Source of the DNA: Adhaeribacter sp. | GTDB lineage: Bacteria; Bacteroidota; Bacteroidia; Cytophagales; Hymenobacteraceae | Length of the DNA stretch: 6,497 bases | Direction of reading: 5' to 3' | Assembly (NCBI GenBank): GCA_028288395.1 | Contig: JAQBNV010000154.1 | Coordinates: 1-6,497, forward strand | Shown here: in pieces, positions 5,560 through 6,497 of the stretch | How positions within the stretch are numbered: the stretch's first letter is position 1 | Layout of the letters: each line of letters starts with the position of its first letter | Notes under the pieces: generated by a model | The model's database searches: none | The model's input: the letters and a program-made list of their open reading frames with translations, nothing else | Told to the model about the DNA's origin: nothing | Position numbers and translations under genes: made by a program

Positions 5560-6497
5560 TATAATCTTATTTTGATACCGCCATTGATTACAAAACCATC
5601 CAGGGGAGCGTAAATATCCCGGAATACCGGATTGGTAATGCTGCCGGTATAAATGGTATCGAATTTAGTCTGGCGTACATCTAAGAAATTTTCAAAATTG
5701 GCGTAAACCGAAAACCTTCCAAATAACCTTTCGGCCATAAAACCATTGATAACGTATGATTTGCCCGTAGTGCCGTCCGAGAGTTTTTGCTTGCCAAAAT
5801 AATACGATTCTAATCCTATTTTCCATTTATCTTCCAGTTCGTACATCAAAACTGCATTTACCCGGTGCTTGGGCGTTAAAGGATTAAGCGTTTTGCGGTT
5901 GTTTTCGTGTATTCTGGTATCAGTAAGGGTGTAGCCTAAAAACAAATTAAAATCTTCGTAGCCTAATTTAATATTGGTTTCGGTTCCTTTAGTATCCAGG
6001 TGGCCACTGATATTTTGCAATCGGTATAAATTATTACCGGCAGCCAGCAAGGTTAACGGATGGTTCAGAAAAGTATAAAAAAATAGATGGTTGATACTTA
6101 AGGTAATCGTTTCATCGGCCAAGGTGGTCCGGTAAGTAAAATCTAAGTTTCCCCCGTAGCTTCGTTCCAGTTTGTTTTCTTCCGGACTAACCGGCAAAAC
6201 ACCCTGGTATTGGATCCGTTCGGTTTCTTCGGTAAAAATAGTAGGCGCTTTGTAACCAAAACCGCCTCCCAAACGGGAAGTAAAACGGGGGCTGATTTTA
6301 AATAACGTTGAAATACGGGGCAGGAAGGCAAAGCCATAATCCAGTATATAATCACTTCTGAAACCCGTTTCAATATTTAGCCAATCCCGGGCTTTCCAGC
6401 TACTCTGCACAAAAGCGCCGAAAGTGGTTTGATTGTAATTCCGGAGAGGATGAGCGCTTAATTGCTTTTCCCGGAAATTATCTGACCAAACGTTTAT
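5559..6497 (-). CDS. TonB-dependent outer-membrane receptor, C-terminal part (cut by window edge)
   Basis: The 312 visible codons are the distal beta-barrel of a TonB-dependent receptor, which imports a bound ligand such as an iron chelate or cobalamin across the outer membrane. The frame stays open to the edge (first codons encode INVWSDNFREK), so the gene begins outside the window; the GTG at 6408-6410 inside the frame is an ordinary Val codon. Receptor hallmarks include GFGYKAPTIFTEE (visible residues 79-91), the NFENFLDVRQTKFD strand-turn segment (267-280) and alternating amphipathic strands throughout. The C-terminus is DGFVINGGIKIRL, ending in Leu rather than the common Phe. The plug domain, TonB box and signal peptide are not visible, so ligand and subfamily cannot be named. 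It stands convergent to the tRNA and is separated from the iron-sulfur set by it. Confidence 0.92.
   Translation of the reverse strand: MNVWSDNFREKQLSAHPLRNYNQTTFGAFVQSSWKARDWLNIETGFRSDYILDYGFAFLPRISTLFKISPRFTSRLGGGFGYKAPTIFTEETERIQYQGVLPVSPEENKLERSYGGNLDFTYRTTLADETITLSINHLFFYTFLNHPLTLLAAGNNLYRLQNISGHLDTKGTETNIKLGYEDFNLFLGYTLTDTRIHENNRKTLNPLTPKHRVNAVLMYELEDKWKIGLESYYFGKQKLSDGTTGKSYVINGFMAERLFGRFSVYANFENFLDVRQTKFDTIYTGSITNPVFRDIYAPLDGFVINGGIKIRL

Noticed and set aside
6408..6410. GTG as the start codon of the TonB receptor
   Set aside because: The same frame stays open for 29 more codons to the window edge and encodes barrel-like sequence (NYNQTTFGAF), so this GTG is an internal Val and the gene is cut by the window, not truncated.

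Overview
The window suggests a chromosome segment from a Bacteroidota member, most likely the order Cytophagales and perhaps a Hymenobacteraceae relative such as Adhaeribacter or Pontibacter. The taxon is inferred from protein style and signals, not from a search. The signals are a TAnnTTTG-type -7 promoter box before the tRNA, A-rich leaders instead of Shine-Dalgarno sites, an OmpA lipoprotein with TPR and PD40 repeats, and a TonB-dependent receptor.

Layout from right to left along the minus strand. The right edge (5559-6497) holds the C-terminal 312 codons of a TonB-dependent outer-membrane receptor that runs off the window. Next is a gap of about 185 bases with a perfect plus-strand TAnnTTTG box and several short hairpins that no gene explains. 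A plus-strand tRNA-Phe(GAA) at 5250-5325 follows, with its own promoter and a strong 14-bp intrinsic terminator. From 5104 down to 164 four genes lie head to tail on the minus strand: a five-helix membrane protein with two 4Fe-4S ferredoxin motifs, a two-domain CCG (HdrB/HdrD-like) iron-sulfur protein, a 160-residue conserved Bacteroidota protein of unknown function, and a PorE-like OmpA lipoprotein. An intrinsic terminator at 65-99 closes the set.

The first two of these genes read together as a split form of the fused membrane iron-sulfur oxidoreductases (HdrDE, EtfD/FadF type) that pass electrons to the quinone pool. The lipoprotein has the domain order of PorE, the type IX secretion component that ties the secretion ring to peptidoglycan. 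Whether the four genes form one transcript cannot be read from the sequence, but no ordinary terminator separates them.

The most unusual signal is in the gaps. Three of the intergenic regions (1-163, 2655-2809, 3611-3742) are each largely filled by short tandem words of 7, 8 or 14 bases arranged as facing inverted arms. The word differs in each gap. One arm always abuts or overlaps the stop codon of the upstream gene. In the middle gap the arms form a perfect 31-bp inverted repeat. I see no defence system, mobile element, CRISPR array or other obvious new multi-gene system; the rest is ordinary core-genome content.
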